In this document: one piece after another, positions 15,892-16,288 of the stretch
Position numbering within the stretch: position 1 is the stretch's first letter
Layout: each line of letters starts with the position of its first letter
Notes under the pieces: model-generated
Seen by the model: the letters and a program-made list of their open reading frames with translations, nothing else
The model's database searches: none
Told to the model about the DNA's origin: nothing
Position numbers and translations under genes: made by a program
Origin: Planctomycetes bacterium RIFCSPHIGHO2_12_FULL_52_36
Lineage (GTDB): Bacteria > Planctomycetota > Brocadiia > Brocadiales > Bathyanammoxibiaceae
Assembly (NCBI GenBank): GCA_001828545.1
Contig: MHYW01000117.1
Span: forward strand, 1-16,288
Reading direction: 5' to 3'
Length of the DNA stretch: 16,288 bases

Positions 15892-16288
15892 GCAATGATG
15901 GTGGAGTCCAGGACGAGATAGATTTTGTAACCGTCAAGGCCCGTAATGCTGCTGGCCAGGCAGGGAAACTCCTGATAATCAATCCCACAGCGGATGGCCT
16001 GGACTACTTATCCCAGGGTGCAGGAGGTGGGCTTGATGCCGATTTACTGGACGGCCTCCACGCCTCTGTTTTTGAACAGATAGCCAACAAGGGCGCAGCC
16101 AGTGGCTATCCCTCCCTGAACGCCTCCAGCCTCGTTGTCCAGAATCCCGCCTCCAAAGGACTGGCTAACGGCCTTGCGGAACTTGATAGCGGCGGCAAAG
16201 TCCCATCAGCACAGCTTCCGCTCCTGGTACTGACCGATGTCTATACAGTGGCCTCCGAGGCCGAACAACTGGCCCTCTCCGCACAGGA
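15870..16288 (+). CDS. Phage tail fiber protein (partial, 3' end outside window)
   Basis: 139 codons are visible. The N-terminus MPVKYKLGNDGGVQDEIDFVTVKARNAAGQAGKLLIINPTADGLDYLSQG is typical of fiber N-termini. DADLLDGLHASVFEQIANKG (residues ~60-79) is the tail fiber repeat motif with D-x-LDG-x-HAS-x-F. GLAELDSGGKVPSAQLPLLVLTDVYTVASEAEQLALSAQ is a well-known fiber segment (LDxxGKVPxxQLP followed by VASEAExLALxAQ). It would form the trimeric receptor-binding fiber. GGAG lies about 7-10 nt upstream of ATG 15870. An insertion with duplication of the start region precedes it (15802-15869). Confidence 0.85.
   Translation, partial: MPVKYKLGNDGGVQDEIDFVTVKARNAAGQAGKLLIINPTADGLDYLSQGAGGGLDADLLDGLHASVFEQIANKGAASGYPSLNASSLVVQNPASKGLANGLAELDSGGKVPSAQLPLLVLTDVYTVASEAEQLALSAQ

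Noticed and set aside
16059..16130. A tRNA or att site in the right part of the window
   Set aside because: No cloverleaf-like sequence or duplicated core was found; the region is continuous tail fiber coding sequence.

Overview
The window is a stretch of bacterial DNA carrying the structural-gene module of an HK97-type tailed phage, either a prophage or its remnant. The plus strand holds a prohead protease, major capsid protein, gp6-like head-tail connector, tail tube protein, a probable baseplate hub, a small coiled-coil/transmembrane (holin-like) protein, several unrecognised virion or lysis genes, and the start of a tail fiber that runs off the right edge. No integrase, att site, terminase, portal, tape measure or tRNA was seen. 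The host cannot be named from sequence. The high density of short palindromes and heptad repeats (CAGTCAGTAGT / GCTGATAGCTGAT types) is typical of repeat-rich environmental bacterial genomes.

The phage module is interrupted by three related units on the minus strand (1-627, 4552-5985, 7734-9074). Each encodes an exported protein of ~52-residue repeats (DGGY-V/I-VAG ... WVLKLR-DGT-EWQKTYGG). Both complete copies have seven repeats, as expected for a seven-bladed beta-propeller, and a shared C-terminal tail. All three keep a -35 element TTGACT at one fixed distance from the ATG, and in two of them a matching -10 (TATCTT) ends 7 nt before the ATG, which predicts leaderless mRNA. Further upstream, all three share a ~90-bp block containing two direct copies of CCTGTTRAAYCCAG spaced 20 bp. 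The two complete units each face a small plus-strand gene (4102-4452, 7365-7646) for a lipoyl/biotinyl-like domain in which the usual modified lysine is Gln. These units look like moron-type cargo cassettes placed between head and tail genes.

Layout: 1-627 propeller A (partial); 628-1286 promoter, conserved block, repeats and an interrupted terminator; 1287-3959 protease, capsid, 33-aa gene and connector; 4102-5985 lipoyl-like gene B and propeller B (convergent); 5986-6265 promoter, block and repeats; 6266-7213 tail tube; 7365-9074 lipoyl-like gene C and propeller C; 9075-9636 promoter, block, repeats and a second interrupted terminator; 9637-13561 hub, 67-aa gene, holin-like gene, zinc-ribbon gene and two unknown genes; 13570-14283 two membrane-associated small proteins; 14228-14436 large AT-rich palindromic repeat; 14444-15757 mosaic unknown protein; 15802-16288 duplicated start region and tail fiber.

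The second theme is repeat invasion. At least four palindromic families fill the intergenic spaces, disrupt terminator loops, supply Shine-Dalgarno sequences, and lie in frame inside genes. Inside genes they encode parts of signal peptides and insertions in phage proteins, much like Rickettsia palindromic elements.
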